A stretch of 64,000 bases of DNA, from the NCBI GenBank assembly GCA_017656305.1, contig JACDOG010000009.1:30523-94522 (forward strand), read 5' to 3'. Below, piece by piece: positions 55,885-64,000 of this stretch. The notes beneath the pieces are model-generated. The model made no database searches, was not told the DNA's origin, and was given only the letters and a program-made list of their open reading frames with translations. The position numbers and the translations under genes were made by a program. The DNA comes from Thermoanaerobacteraceae bacterium (GTDB lineage: Bacteria > Bacillota > JADQBR01). Each line of letters opens with the position of its first letter. Position 1 is the first letter of the stretch.

Positions 55885-58242
55885 ATGGCGATAAAAAAGA
55901 GTGATTTGTATAGCAAACTATGGAAAAGTTGCGATGAATTAAGGGGAGGTATGGATGCTTCTCAATACAAAGATTATATTTTAGTTTTACTCTTTATGAG
56001 ATATGTAACCGACAAATATTATGGCAAGAAAGATGCGCTTATCGAAGTACCTGAAGGTGGTAGTTTTAAAGATTTAGTCAAATTAAAAGGTGATAAAGAA
56101 ATAGGGGATAAAATTAATAAAGTTATTAGAAAAATGGCTGATGCCAATGATTTGGTAGGAGTTATTACTGTAGCTGATTTTAACGATTCCGACAAATTAG
56201 GTAAGGGAAAAGAAATGGTTGACCGCCTTACCAATCTCATTGCTATTTTTGAGGATGAAGAGCTTAATTTTAGTAAGAATGGTGCCGATGGAGACGATAT
56301 TCTTGGAGACGCTTATGAATATTTAATGCGGCATTTTGCAACTGAATCAGGAAAAAGCAAAGGCCAATTTTATACACCTGCAGAAGTTTCAAGAGTAATG
56401 GCTAAAGTTATTGGTATTGATAAAGCAAAAAGTACAGATCAAACTATTTATGACCCGACATGTGGTAGTGGATCATTATTGCTTAAAGCAGCAGATGAGG
56501 CTCCTGTAAAAGTTACAATTTATGGGCAGGAAAAAGATGTCGCAACCGTTGCTCTTGCTAAAATGAATATGATTCTTCATGGTAATGAAACTGCTGATAT
56601 TAGACAGGGAGATACATTAGCTTCACCAGAGTTTATAGATGATGGGAGCTTGAAAACTTTTCACTTTGCCGTAGCAAATCCTCCCTTTTCCTTAAAATCA
56701 TGGAGCAACGGGCTTGATCCCAATAACGACCCTTATAAAAGATTTGAAGGATATGGTATTCCACCTGCTAAAAACGGAGATTATGCTTTTCTGCTGCATT
56801 TCATCAAGTCATTAAGAAGTGACGGTAAAGGTGCTATTATATTACCTCATGGGGTTTTATTCAGGGGAAATACCGAAGCAGAGATTAGAAAGAACATTGT
56901 CAAAAGGGGTTATATAAAAGGGATCATTGGCTTACCTGCCAACTTATTCTATGGTACAGGTATTCCAGCTTGTATTATTGTTATTGATAAGGAAAATGCA
57001 GAAGCACGTAAAGGAATATTTATGATTGATGCCAGTAAGGGATATATGAAGGACGGCAATAAAAACAGGCTAAGAGAGCAGGATATTCGAAAGATAGTGG
57101 ATGTGTTTAATAATCAATTAGAGATTCCTAAATATTCAAGAATGGTGCCTTTAGATGAAATAGAGAAAAATGAATACAACTTAAATATTCCAAGGTATAT
57201 TGATACCCAAGAGGATGAGGATATTCAGGATATTGAAGCACATTTACTCGGAGGTATTCCCAACCGTGATATTGATAAACTGCAAAAATATTGGGATGTC
57301 TATCCATCTCTAAGGAGCGCTTTATTTGCTGACAGTGATAGGGCAGGTTACAGCAAACTAAAGATAGAAAAAGATAAAATTAAGCAGACTATTTTTGAAC
57401 ATGACGAGTTTAAAGCCTACGCCAAAGAAATTCATACTATTATAGATAATTGGAGAAAGAAACATACTCCTTTGTTAAAAAGCATAAATCAACAAACTCA
57501 TCCTAAAGCTTTAATTAATGAAATATCAGAAGATATATTGCAGGCCTTTGAAAACAATAAGTTAATTGACAAATATGATATTTATCAGCATTTAATGGAT
57601 TACTGGCTGGAAACCATGAAAGATGATGTTTATATGATAGTTGAAAACGGATGGGTGGCCAATAACGATTTAATACCGGAAGAACTGGTTATTAATCGTT
57701 ATTTTAGAGTTGAACAGCAGGCAATTGAGGAGCTGGAGCTTGCAAGAGATGAAATCACCCGCCAAAAGGAAGAATTTGAAGAAGAAAACAGTGGCGAAGA
57801 AGGAGTAATGGAAGACCTGAAAAACGATAAAGGGAAAATTACTAAAGGAAGCGTACAGGCTCGAATTAAGGAAATAAAAAATGATGAAGATGCGGCAGAT
57901 GAATTAAAGATTCTTAAAGAATACTTGAATTTGATAGATAAAGAAGCAAAAGCCAATAAAAAGATTAAAGAAGCCCAAAAAAAACTTGATGAAAAAGTGG
58001 TTAAAAAATATAAAGAACTGACAGTTGATGAAATTAAATCTTTGATAGTAGATTACAAATGGATGACCAGTATCATCAATGAAGTAAGTGCAGAGATGGA
58101 AAGAATTTCCCATAAATTAACTTCAAGAATTAAAGAACTGGCGGAACGTTATGAGGAAACACTTCCGCAAATTGAAAATGAATTAGAGGAATTTGAGAAA
58201 AAGGTAGAAAGCCACTTGAAAAGGATGGGGTTTGCATGGTAG
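55885..58242 (+). CDS. hsdM: Type I restriction-modification system methyltransferase subunit HsdM
   Basis: 785 residues, longer than usual because of a C-terminal helical, charged extension (about 500-785, coiled-coil like). Core: N-terminal HsdM-N helices (KDYILVLLFMRYVTDKYYG), SAM motif YDPTCGSGSLLL, catalytic AVANPPFSLKSW, GKGAIILPHGVLFRGNTEAE and LPANLFYGTGIPACIIVI. Adenine-N6 methyltransferase. TTAGGAGG precedes ATG 55885. It overlaps hsdS by 7 bases (ATGGTAG). Confidence 0.95.
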   Translation: MAIKKSDLYSKLWKSCDELRGGMDASQYKDYILVLLFMRYVTDKYYGKKDALIEVPEGGSFKDLVKLKGDKEIGDKINKVIRKMADANDLVGVITVADFNDSDKLGKGKEMVDRLTNLIAIFEDEELNFSKNGADGDDILGDAYEYLMRHFATESGKSKGQFYTPAEVSRVMAKVIGIDKAKSTDQTIYDPTCGSGSLLLKAADEAPVKVTIYGQEKDVATVALAKMNMILHGNETADIRQGDTLASPEFIDDGSLKTFHFAVANPPFSLKSWSNGLDPNNDPYKRFEGYGIPPAKNGDYAFLLHFIKSLRSDGKGAIILPHGVLFRGNTEAEIRKNIVKRGYIKGIIGLPANLFYGTGIPACIIVIDKENAEARKGIFMIDASKGYMKDGNKNRLREQDIRKIVDVFNNQLEIPKYSRMVPLDEIEKNEYNLNIPRYIDTQEDEDIQDIEAHLLGGIPNRDIDKLQKYWDVYPSLRSALFADSDRAGYSKLKIEKDKIKQTIFEHDEFKAYAKEIHTIIDNWRKKHTPLLKSINQQTHPKALINEISEDILQAFENNKLIDKYDIYQHLMDYWLETMKDDVYMIVENGWVANNDLIPEELVINRYFRVEQQAIEELELARDEITRQKEEFEEENSGEEGVMEDLKNDKGKITKGSVQARIKEIKNDEDAADELKILKEYLNLIDKEAKANKKIKEAQKKLDEKVVKKYKELTVDEIKSLIVDYKWMTSIINEVSAEMERISHKLTSRIKELAERYEETLPQIENELEEFEKKVESHLKRMGFAW

Positions 58243-59495
58243 AGGAGAGGAAAGTGCCAAGGGGATATAAGAAGACGGAAGTTGGGGTTATACCAGAGGA
58301 TTGGGAATGTAAAAGCTTAGGTGAACTGGGTGAATGTATCATTGGCTTGACCTATAAGCCTGAAAATGTAAAAGATGAAGGGTTATTAGTTTTAAGATCT
58401 TCCAATATTGGTGACAATAAATTGAAATTTGATGATAATGTATTCGTGAATATTAATGTCAATGAGCGGTTAATTGTTAAGAAAGATGATCTTTTGATTT
58501 GTGTACGTAATGGAAGCAGAGATCTTATAGGCAAGTGTGCACTAATTGATGATAGAGCCGTTGGTTCAACATTTGGGGCATTTATGTCGGTCTATAGAAG
58601 TGAATTCTCCAAATATATATTTTATTATTTTCAGTCTAATATGATAAAAAAACAAATAAGTGAAAATATCGGTGCGACTATTAACCAAATTACAAATAAG
58701 AATTTAAATTCATTTTTAATTGCTATTCCTAAAGATGTAGAAGAACAACAAGCCATTGCCGAAGCCTTAAGCGATGTTGATAACCTCATTACATCCCTTG
58801 AAAAACTAATCGACAAAAAGCGAAAAATCAAACAAGGTACAATGCAGGAACTGCTCACGGGTAAAAGGCGATTACCTGGGTTTACTGGGGAGTGGGAAAA
58901 GAAGGTTATGGGGAATATTGGAGTTACATACGGAGGACTAACTAATAAGACAAAAGCAGACTTTATTGATGGAAACTCACTATATATACCGTTCTTAAAT
59001 ATAATGAATAATCCTGTAGTTGATATCAATTCACTTGAATGTGTGAGAATAGATAGTGATGAGAGACAAAACAAAGTAGAAAAGGGAGACTTGTTTTTTA
59101 ATACATCTTCAGAAACACCAGAAGAAATTGGGATGTGTGCGGTTTTGTTAGATGATATAAAAGATTTATATTTGAATAGTTTTTGCTTTGGCTATAGATT
59201 AAATAAAGCTTCTGAATGCGATCCATTATTTTTAGTGTACTTTTTTAGAAGTGAGTATGGTAGACAACTCTTTTATTCATTAGCACAGGGGTCAACACGA
59301 TATAATCTTTCAAAAGATAGTTTTAATAAGCTTGAAATTTTATGTCCAAATTTTGAAGAACAAAATGCTATTGCACAAGTCCTAAGTGAAATGGATTCTG
59401 AAATTGAAGCCCTTGAGAACAAATTAGAAAAATATAAAGCGATTAAACAAGGCATGATGCAAGAATTATTAACGGGGAGGATTAGATTGATATGA
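58236..59495 (+). CDS. hsdS: Type I restriction-modification system specificity subunit HsdS
   Basis: 419 residues with two target-recognition domains, each followed by a conserved helix: EEQQAIAEALSDVDNLITSL with QGTMQELLTGKRRLPGF, and EEQNAIAQVLSEMDSEIEAL with QGMMQELLTGRIRL. This is the full two-half layout that recognises a bipartite sequence. It overlaps hsdM by 7 and hsdR by 4 bases. The recognised sequence cannot be predicted here. Confidence 0.95.
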   Translation: MVEERKVPRGYKKTEVGVIPEDWECKSLGELGECIIGLTYKPENVKDEGLLVLRSSNIGDNKLKFDDNVFVNINVNERLIVKKDDLLICVRNGSRDLIGKCALIDDRAVGSTFGAFMSVYRSEFSKYIFYYFQSNMIKKQISENIGATINQITNKNLNSFLIAIPKDVEEQQAIAEALSDVDNLITSLEKLIDKKRKIKQGTMQELLTGKRRLPGFTGEWEKKVMGNIGVTYGGLTNKTKADFIDGNSLYIPFLNIMNNPVVDINSLECVRIDSDERQNKVEKGDLFFNTSSETPEEIGMCAVLLDDIKDLYLNSFCFGYRLNKASECDPLFLVYFFRSEYGRQLFYSLAQGSTRYNLSKDSFNKLEILCPNFEEQNAIAQVLSEMDSEIEALENKLEKYKAIKQGMMQELLTGRIRLI

Positions 59496-62400
59496 GTGGA
59501 GTGGGGGATAGGGAAAGAATAACACAGAATAGAGTAATCAAACTTTTTACAGAAAAACTTGGCTATGAATACCTTGGCAACTGGCATGATAGAGATGGAA
59601 ATAGCAACATTGAGGAAGATATTTTAAAAGGTTACCTGAAAAGAAAAGGATACCGGGAGGATTTAATAAATCGTGCTGTTGAACAATTAACGAAAGCTGC
59701 CAATAATCAAGTTGACAAATTGTATTATGTTAATAAAGAAGTCTATACCTTATTAAGATATGGTGCCCAGGTAAAAGAACATGCTGGAGAAAACAAAGAA
59801 ACCGTTAAGTTTATCAACTGGGAAGACCCTTATGATAATGACTTCTATATTGCCGAAGAAGTATCTATTAAAGGTGAGCATACCAAAAGACCTGATATAG
59901 TTCTCTATGTCAACGGTATTGCTTTAGGGGTTTTAGAGCTTAAAAGAAGTACAGTATCTGTGTCGGAGGGTATAAGACAAAATTTGGATAATCAATCATC
60001 AAGTTTTATCAAACCGTTCTTCCATACTATGCAGATGGTTATGGCAGGCAATGATACAGAAGGCCTCCGCTACGGCACGATTGAAACACCGGAAAAATAT
60101 TATCTTACCTGGAAAGAAGACAAAAATGCTACGGATGCTTTATCCCAAAAAATAGAGAAGCTCTGTCAAGAAGTAGAGTATTCAATGGATAAGCATCTTA
60201 TTGGGCTTTGTCACAAAGAACGTTTTTTAGAAATCGTTCATGATTTTGTTGTTTTTGACAGGGGAATTAAAAAACTTTGTCGGCCTAATCAGTATTTTGG
60301 GGTAAAAGCAGCTCAGAGAAGAGTCAAAAAACGTGAAGGCGGCATTATTTGGCATACGCAAGGAAGCGGTAAAAGCCTAACGATGGTTTGGCTCACCAAA
60401 TGGATCAGGGAAAACATACCAAATTCCCGGGTTCTGATTATAACCGATAGGGATGAACTGGATAAACAAATTGAGAAAGTCTATAAAGGGGTCGATGAGG
60501 ATATTTACCGTACCAAAAGCGGTAAAGATCTAATAGAAAAACTCAACGCAACAACCCCATTGCTAATGTGTTCTTTAATTCATAAATTTGGCGGAAAAAG
60601 TGAAGACGAAAGTTATGATGATTTTATTAAAGAAATCACTAAAGACCTGCCTAAAGATTTCAAGGCAAAGGGAGACATCTATGTATTTGTGGATGAGTGC
60701 CACAGAACACAGTCAGGAAAACTGCATGAAGCTATGAAAACCATTTTGCCCAATGCTCTTTTTATAGGTTTTACTGGTACACCCCTTCTCAAAAAAGACA
60801 AGAAAAAAAGCATCGAAGTATTCGGCACATATATCCACACCTACAAATTTGATGAAGCAGTCAAAGATGGTGTGGTATTAGACTTGGTTTATGAGGCCAG
60901 GGATGTAGAACAAAACATCACTTCTCAGGACAAAATAGACGCATGGTTTGAAGCTAAAACAAAAGGCTTGACTGACTATGCAAAAGCCAAGCTGAAACAA
61001 CGCTGGGGAACAATCCAAAAAGTACTTAGCTCCAAATCAAGGTTAGAAAAAATAGTAAACGATATCATACTTGATATGGAGACAAAAGACAGGCTCCAAA
61101 ACGGCCGCGGGAATGCTATGCTGGTTGCAGGAAGCATATATGAAGCTTGCAAATATTATGAGCTGTTTCAGGCAAACGGCTTAAAAAAATGTGCGATAGT
61201 TTCATCCTATAGGCCAAACATAAACGATATCAAGGGTGAAAGCACAGGTGAAGATAAGGCTACCGAAGAAAAATACAAATATGAAATCTACACGAAAATG
61301 CTAAATGGCAAAGACCCTGAAACCTTTGAAGAAGAGGTAAAAAAACAGTTTATCAATGAACCGGCCCAGATGAAACTGCTCATTGTGGTAGATAAATTAT
61401 TAACCGGCTTTGATGCTCCGCCTGCTACGTATTTATATATCGACAAAAAAATGCAGGATCATGGGCTTTTCCAGGCAATTTGCCGTGTCAATCGTTTAGA
61501 TGGGGAGGATAAGTTATACGGATATATAGTGGATTATAAAGATCTGTTTAAAAGTCTTGAAAAGTCCATTAAAGACTATACAGGGGAAGCTTTTGCCGAA
61601 TATGAAAAAGAAGATGTTGCCGGATTACTAAAAGACAGATTAGAAAAAGCAAAAGAAAGACTTGATAATGCGCTCGAGAGTATTAGGTCTTTGTGTGAAC
61701 CAGTTGCACCCCCTAAAGACACTTTAGCATATATACGTTACTTCTGCGCTGAAGATACAAGTGATAAAGATGCTTTAAAGCAAAATGAAGAAAAAAGATT
61801 GGCACTATATAAATTTACTACTGCATTAGTTAGAGCCTATTCCAATATTGCCAATGAAATGATTGAAGCGGGATATACTTTTGCACAAGCAGAAGCAATT
61901 TATAAAGAAGTTAAATATTATGATTCCGTTCGTGCAGAAGTTATGTTGGCTGCCGGTGATTATATTGACCTAAAATCTTATGAGCCCGCTATGAGGCATC
62001 TGATTGATAACTATATTAGTGCTGAAGAAAGCAAAAAATTATCTGCCTTTGACGATATGACATTAATAGAATTAATTGTAGAGCGGGGAATTGAAGCCGT
62101 TGATGAATTACCTGATGGTATCAAGAAGAATAAAGAGGCTGCTGCTGAAACCATAGAAAACAACGTAAGAAGATTAATCACTGATGAAATGATAACAAAT
62201 CCGAAGTATTATGAAAAAATGTCGATGCTTTTAGATGAGTTGATTAAAGCAAGAAAAGCACAGGTAATAAGTTATGAAGAATACCTTAAAAAGATTGTAG
62301 AATTAGCAAAACAAGTAAAGAACCCTAGCAGTTCTTCAAGATATCCGAAATCAATAAATACCGCTGCAAGAAGAGCTTTGTATGACAACTTAGATGGTAA

Positions 62401-62572
62401 TGAAGAATTAGCAGTGAAAATTGATAATGAAATCAAAGCAACAAAACCAGACAACTGGAGAGGAACTAAAATAAAAATGAGAGTTGTAAAAAATGCAATA
62501 AAAAAATATATACAAGATGAAGATTTAGTTGAAAAAATATTTAAAATAGTAAAAAATCAAGGTGAGTACTGA
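59492..62572 (+). CDS. hsdR: Type I restriction enzyme subunit HsdR
   Basis: 1026-residue translocase-endonuclease. PD-(D/E)xK nuclease near the N-terminus (KRPDIVLYVNGIALGVLELK), helicase Walker A IIWHTQGSGKSLTM, Walker B FVDECHRTQSGKL, motif III IGFTGTPLL, motif VI QAICRVNRLDGEDKLYG. The reading frame is intact, so cutting ability is expected. ATG 59492 overlaps the hsdS stop (ATGA). Near full length for the family. Confidence 0.95.
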   Translation: MSGVGDRERITQNRVIKLFTEKLGYEYLGNWHDRDGNSNIEEDILKGYLKRKGYREDLINRAVEQLTKAANNQVDKLYYVNKEVYTLLRYGAQVKEHAGENKETVKFINWEDPYDNDFYIAEEVSIKGEHTKRPDIVLYVNGIALGVLELKRSTVSVSEGIRQNLDNQSSSFIKPFFHTMQMVMAGNDTEGLRYGTIETPEKYYLTWKEDKNATDALSQKIEKLCQEVEYSMDKHLIGLCHKERFLEIVHDFVVFDRGIKKLCRPNQYFGVKAAQRRVKKREGGIIWHTQGSGKSLTMVWLTKWIRENIPNSRVLIITDRDELDKQIEKVYKGVDEDIYRTKSGKDLIEKLNATTPLLMCSLIHKFGGKSEDESYDDFIKEITKDLPKDFKAKGDIYVFVDECHRTQSGKLHEAMKTILPNALFIGFTGTPLLKKDKKKSIEVFGTYIHTYKFDEAVKDGVVLDLVYEARDVEQNITSQDKIDAWFEAKTKGLTDYAKAKLKQRWGTIQKVLSSKSRLEKIVNDIILDMETKDRLQNGRGNAMLVAGSIYEACKYYELFQANGLKKCAIVSSYRPNINDIKGESTGEDKATEEKYKYEIYTKMLNGKDPETFEEEVKKQFINEPAQMKLLIVVDKLLTGFDAPPATYLYIDKKMQDHGLFQAICRVNRLDGEDKLYGYIVDYKDLFKSLEKSIKDYTGEAFAEYEKEDVAGLLKDRLEKAKERLDNALESIRSLCEPVAPPKDTLAYIRYFCAEDTSDKDALKQNEEKRLALYKFTTALVRAYSNIANEMIEAGYTFAQAEAIYKEVKYYDSVRAEVMLAAGDYIDLKSYEPAMRHLIDNYISAEESKKLSAFDDMTLIELIVERGIEAVDELPDGIKKNKEAAAETIENNVRRLITDEMITNPKYYEKMSMLLDELIKARKAQVISYEEYLKKIVELAKQVKNPSSSSRYPKSINTAARRALYDNLDGNEELAVKIDNEIKATKPDNWRGTKIKMRVVKNAIKKYIQDEDLVEKIFKIVKNQGEY

Positions 62573-62573
62573 T

Positions 62574-63290
62574 ATGGCTAGTATTACTATTGGAGATATA
62601 AAAATTGATATCATTAAAAAGAATATTAAGAATCTGCATTTATCGGTACATCCGCCAGATGGAAGAGTTCGAATTGCTGCACCTAATAGTATGAACGATG
62701 AAGCGATTAGGATTTTTGCAATTTCTAAACTACCGTGGATAAAAAAACAACGTTCCAAATTCCAAGCACAGGAACGACAATCAAAAAGGGAGTTTGTATC
62801 TGGTGAGAGTCATTACTACCAAGGTGTTCGTTATTTGTTAAATGTCATATATACAAATAAAAAGCAGAGAGTTGAAATACGTAATAATAAATACCTTGAC
62901 TTATATGTTCGTGAAGGCAGCACTAAAGAGCAGCGTGAAAAAGTAATGATGGAATGGTATCGGAGTCAACTTAAATCTCAAATCCCTGAAATAATAGAAA
63001 AATGGGAAAAAAGGATTGGCGTAAAAGTAGATTCCTGGGGCGTTAAATTAATGAAAACCAAATGGGGAACATGCAACCCAACCGCAAAAAGGATTTGGGT
63101 TAATTTGGAATTAGCCAAGAAAAATCCAAGGTGCCTGGAGTATATAATAGTACATGAGATGGTTCATCTACTCGAAAGACACCATAATGAACGGTTTATT
63201 GCTTACATGGATCAATTTCTTCCAAATTGGCGAAGTATTAAAGAAGAGCTCAATGGGTTAATATTTGAGAGTTCTAAATGGAGTTACTAA
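62574..63290 (+). CDS. YgjP/SprT-like zinc metallopeptidase (DUF45)
   Basis: 238 residues. The zinc site is visible in IIVHEMVHLLERHHNERF (HExxH plus downstream His), with KWGTCNPTAKRIWVNLEL just before, as in the DUF45/YgjP family. The start at ATG 62574 is one base after the hsdR stop and about 8 bases after AAGGTG. Such genes are often found right after type I restriction genes; the substrate is unknown. Confidence 0.9.
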   Translation: MASITIGDIKIDIIKKNIKNLHLSVHPPDGRVRIAAPNSMNDEAIRIFAISKLPWIKKQRSKFQAQERQSKREFVSGESHYYQGVRYLLNVIYTNKKQRVEIRNNKYLDLYVREGSTKEQREKVMMEWYRSQLKSQIPEIIEKWEKRIGVKVDSWGVKLMKTKWGTCNPTAKRIWVNLELAKKNPRCLEYIIVHEMVHLLERHHNERFIAYMDQFLPNWRSIKEELNGLIFESSKWSY

Positions 63291-63384
63291 CATTATAGCG
63301 ATCGGGAGAAGTTCTCATCAAATAAAAACAACCTTTTTTCTAGGCTAGACAGAAGGTTGTTTTTAATTTGTTTCATTTTCTTCT
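63291..63384. terminator. Terminator after the type I operon and metallopeptidase gene
   Basis: AAAAACAACCTT (63324-63335) pairs perfectly with AAGGTTGTTTTT (63353-63364). The long T-rich 3' arm serves as U-tract. It marks the right edge of the defence operon. Confidence 0.85.
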
Positions 63385-63540
63385 ATGATGCTCTTTGATT
63401 CAAAGTCAACTAACATAAACGGTGCCAAAGCCCCCAGGGACCCAAGGGCTGTAGATAACCCAATTATAAGGTTAAAAGATAATTTGAATGTTCCGGTTGA
63501 GGATGTTGTTGCTTGTTATTATATTGAGCAAAGGGCATGA
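63385..63540 (+). CDS. Possible small protein or C-terminal gene remnant (51 aa)
   Basis: Frame from ATG 63385 to TGA 63540. Protein-like sequence (RAVDNPIIRLKDNLNVPVED then VVACYYIEQRA) but no ribosome binding site before the double ATG, so it may be the tail of a truncated gene. Family not recognised. Confidence 0.3.
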   Translation: MMLFDSKSTNINGAKAPRDPRAVDNPIIRLKDNLNVPVEDVVACYYIEQRA

Positions 63541-64000
63541 TTGGCATATTATGGAAACATACCAAGTGTTTTCTTTTAATGGCTTTTCACCGCTTGAAGC
63601 ATGTGGAAACGGTGACCTTACTAACCCTTGAAAATACTAGCTTTTAGCGATTTCGCGAACCTGAAAAATAGCGTTTTTCCACCCACTTACCACCCAAATT
63701 TTCCTCTTGGTGAGCTGGGTCCAGTGCAGCGGGGGAACCTGCAGGAAGATGAGTTTGAAGGGTTTGGTTCGTATACTCTTTGAAACGGAAAGCAAAAAGG
63801 AATTTACAGGAAAATAGAACGCTGTGGCTTGCAAATATTTTAGTAATGGGAAACAACTTCGGTTTTAGCCCCGAAAATAACCATTTTCTGTCATTGATTA
63901 AACCTTTGTGCAATGGCTTCACGGATTCAGGTTAAGCATAAGATCATTTTGTGTAAAGGTTGAACTAGAAAATGGTACCGCCATATTTTATTATCATTTT
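63541..64000. other. Unassigned right end of window
   Basis: No convincing gene. Overlapping minus-strand frames (63637-63922) lack a start context and look like non-coding sequence. A TTTTCACCG / CGGTGA dyad lies at about 63581-63615. The stretch AGCGATTTCGCGAACCTGAA at about 63637-63656 resembles terminal sequence of an insertion element, but no transposase is present here. Confidence 0.35.

Noticed and set aside
63637..63922. Minus-strand frames of 65 and 92 codons at the right end
   Set aside because: No ribosome binding site, odd composition and no family; probably non-coding or insertion element edge.

Overview
The window looks like about 64 kb of chromosome from an anaerobic, endospore-forming member of the Clostridia, most like the Peptococcaceae/Thermincola/Desulfotomaculum group. 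This is inferred from a GerA-type germinant receptor operon, the short HisG plus HisZ arrangement, an Agr-type peptide system of the clostridial kind, a NifV-like synthase next to an isocitrate dehydrogenase-like gene, and frequent GTG/TTG starts behind AGGAGG-type ribosome binding sites. No rRNA, tRNA or CRISPR array was seen. The first 52 kb is a moderately GC-balanced core; about 52.0-63.3 kb is visibly AT-richer and carries defence genes, so it is probably acquired.

Layout: 1-4.0 kb, spore germination receptor operon (subunits A, B, C and a small membrane protein). 4.0-6.8 kb (minus strand), methionine transporter metNIQ behind a SAM-I riboswitch. 6.9-13.7 kb, a TrpR-family regulator (YerC/HisR-like) followed by the complete compact operon hisZGDBHAF-IE. 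14.0-19.7 kb, dipeptide/oligopeptide ABC transporter. 19.9-22.1 kb, agrB, an agrD too short for routine ORF calling, and a GHKL sensor kinase; the signal peptide has Ser where Cys is usual. 22.2-26.1 kb, lipid kinase, thioesterase, lipoprotein and a two-component system. 26.3-33.8 kb, pcrA, ligA and gatCAB. 34.1-36.7 kb, a promoter and an unassigned attenuator-like leader, then a homocitrate/Re-citrate synthase-like gene and an NAD-type isocitrate/homoisocitrate dehydrogenase. 36.8-47.0 kb, an alpha-glucan/sugar-nucleotide region: CBM25-like protein, CBS protein, glycosyltransferase, nucleotidyltransferase-phosphomutase fusion, acetate/succinate permease-like protein, GH57, DUF4912 protein and GH15. 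47.1-51.9 kb, two CPBP membrane proteases (the second apparently starting at ATT), two unknown minus-strand genes and a 23S rRNA uracil methyltransferase.

52.0-63.3 kb is a defence island: a SEFIR-domain protein, a remnant of the 3' end of a group II intron (domains V-VI), a methyltransferase-specificity fusion with an atypical catalytic motif (SDLPF in place of NPPF), a complete type I restriction-modification set hsdM-hsdS-hsdR in overlapping order, and a YgjP-like zinc metallopeptidase. The last 0.7 kb has a terminator and mostly unassigned sequence.

The points most worth following up are the serine-type autoinducer peptide without an AgrA, the defence island with two methyltransferases plus SEFIR, the leader upstream of the NifV-like gene, the 157-nt nested inverted repeat at 41.7 kb, and the candidate ATT start codon.
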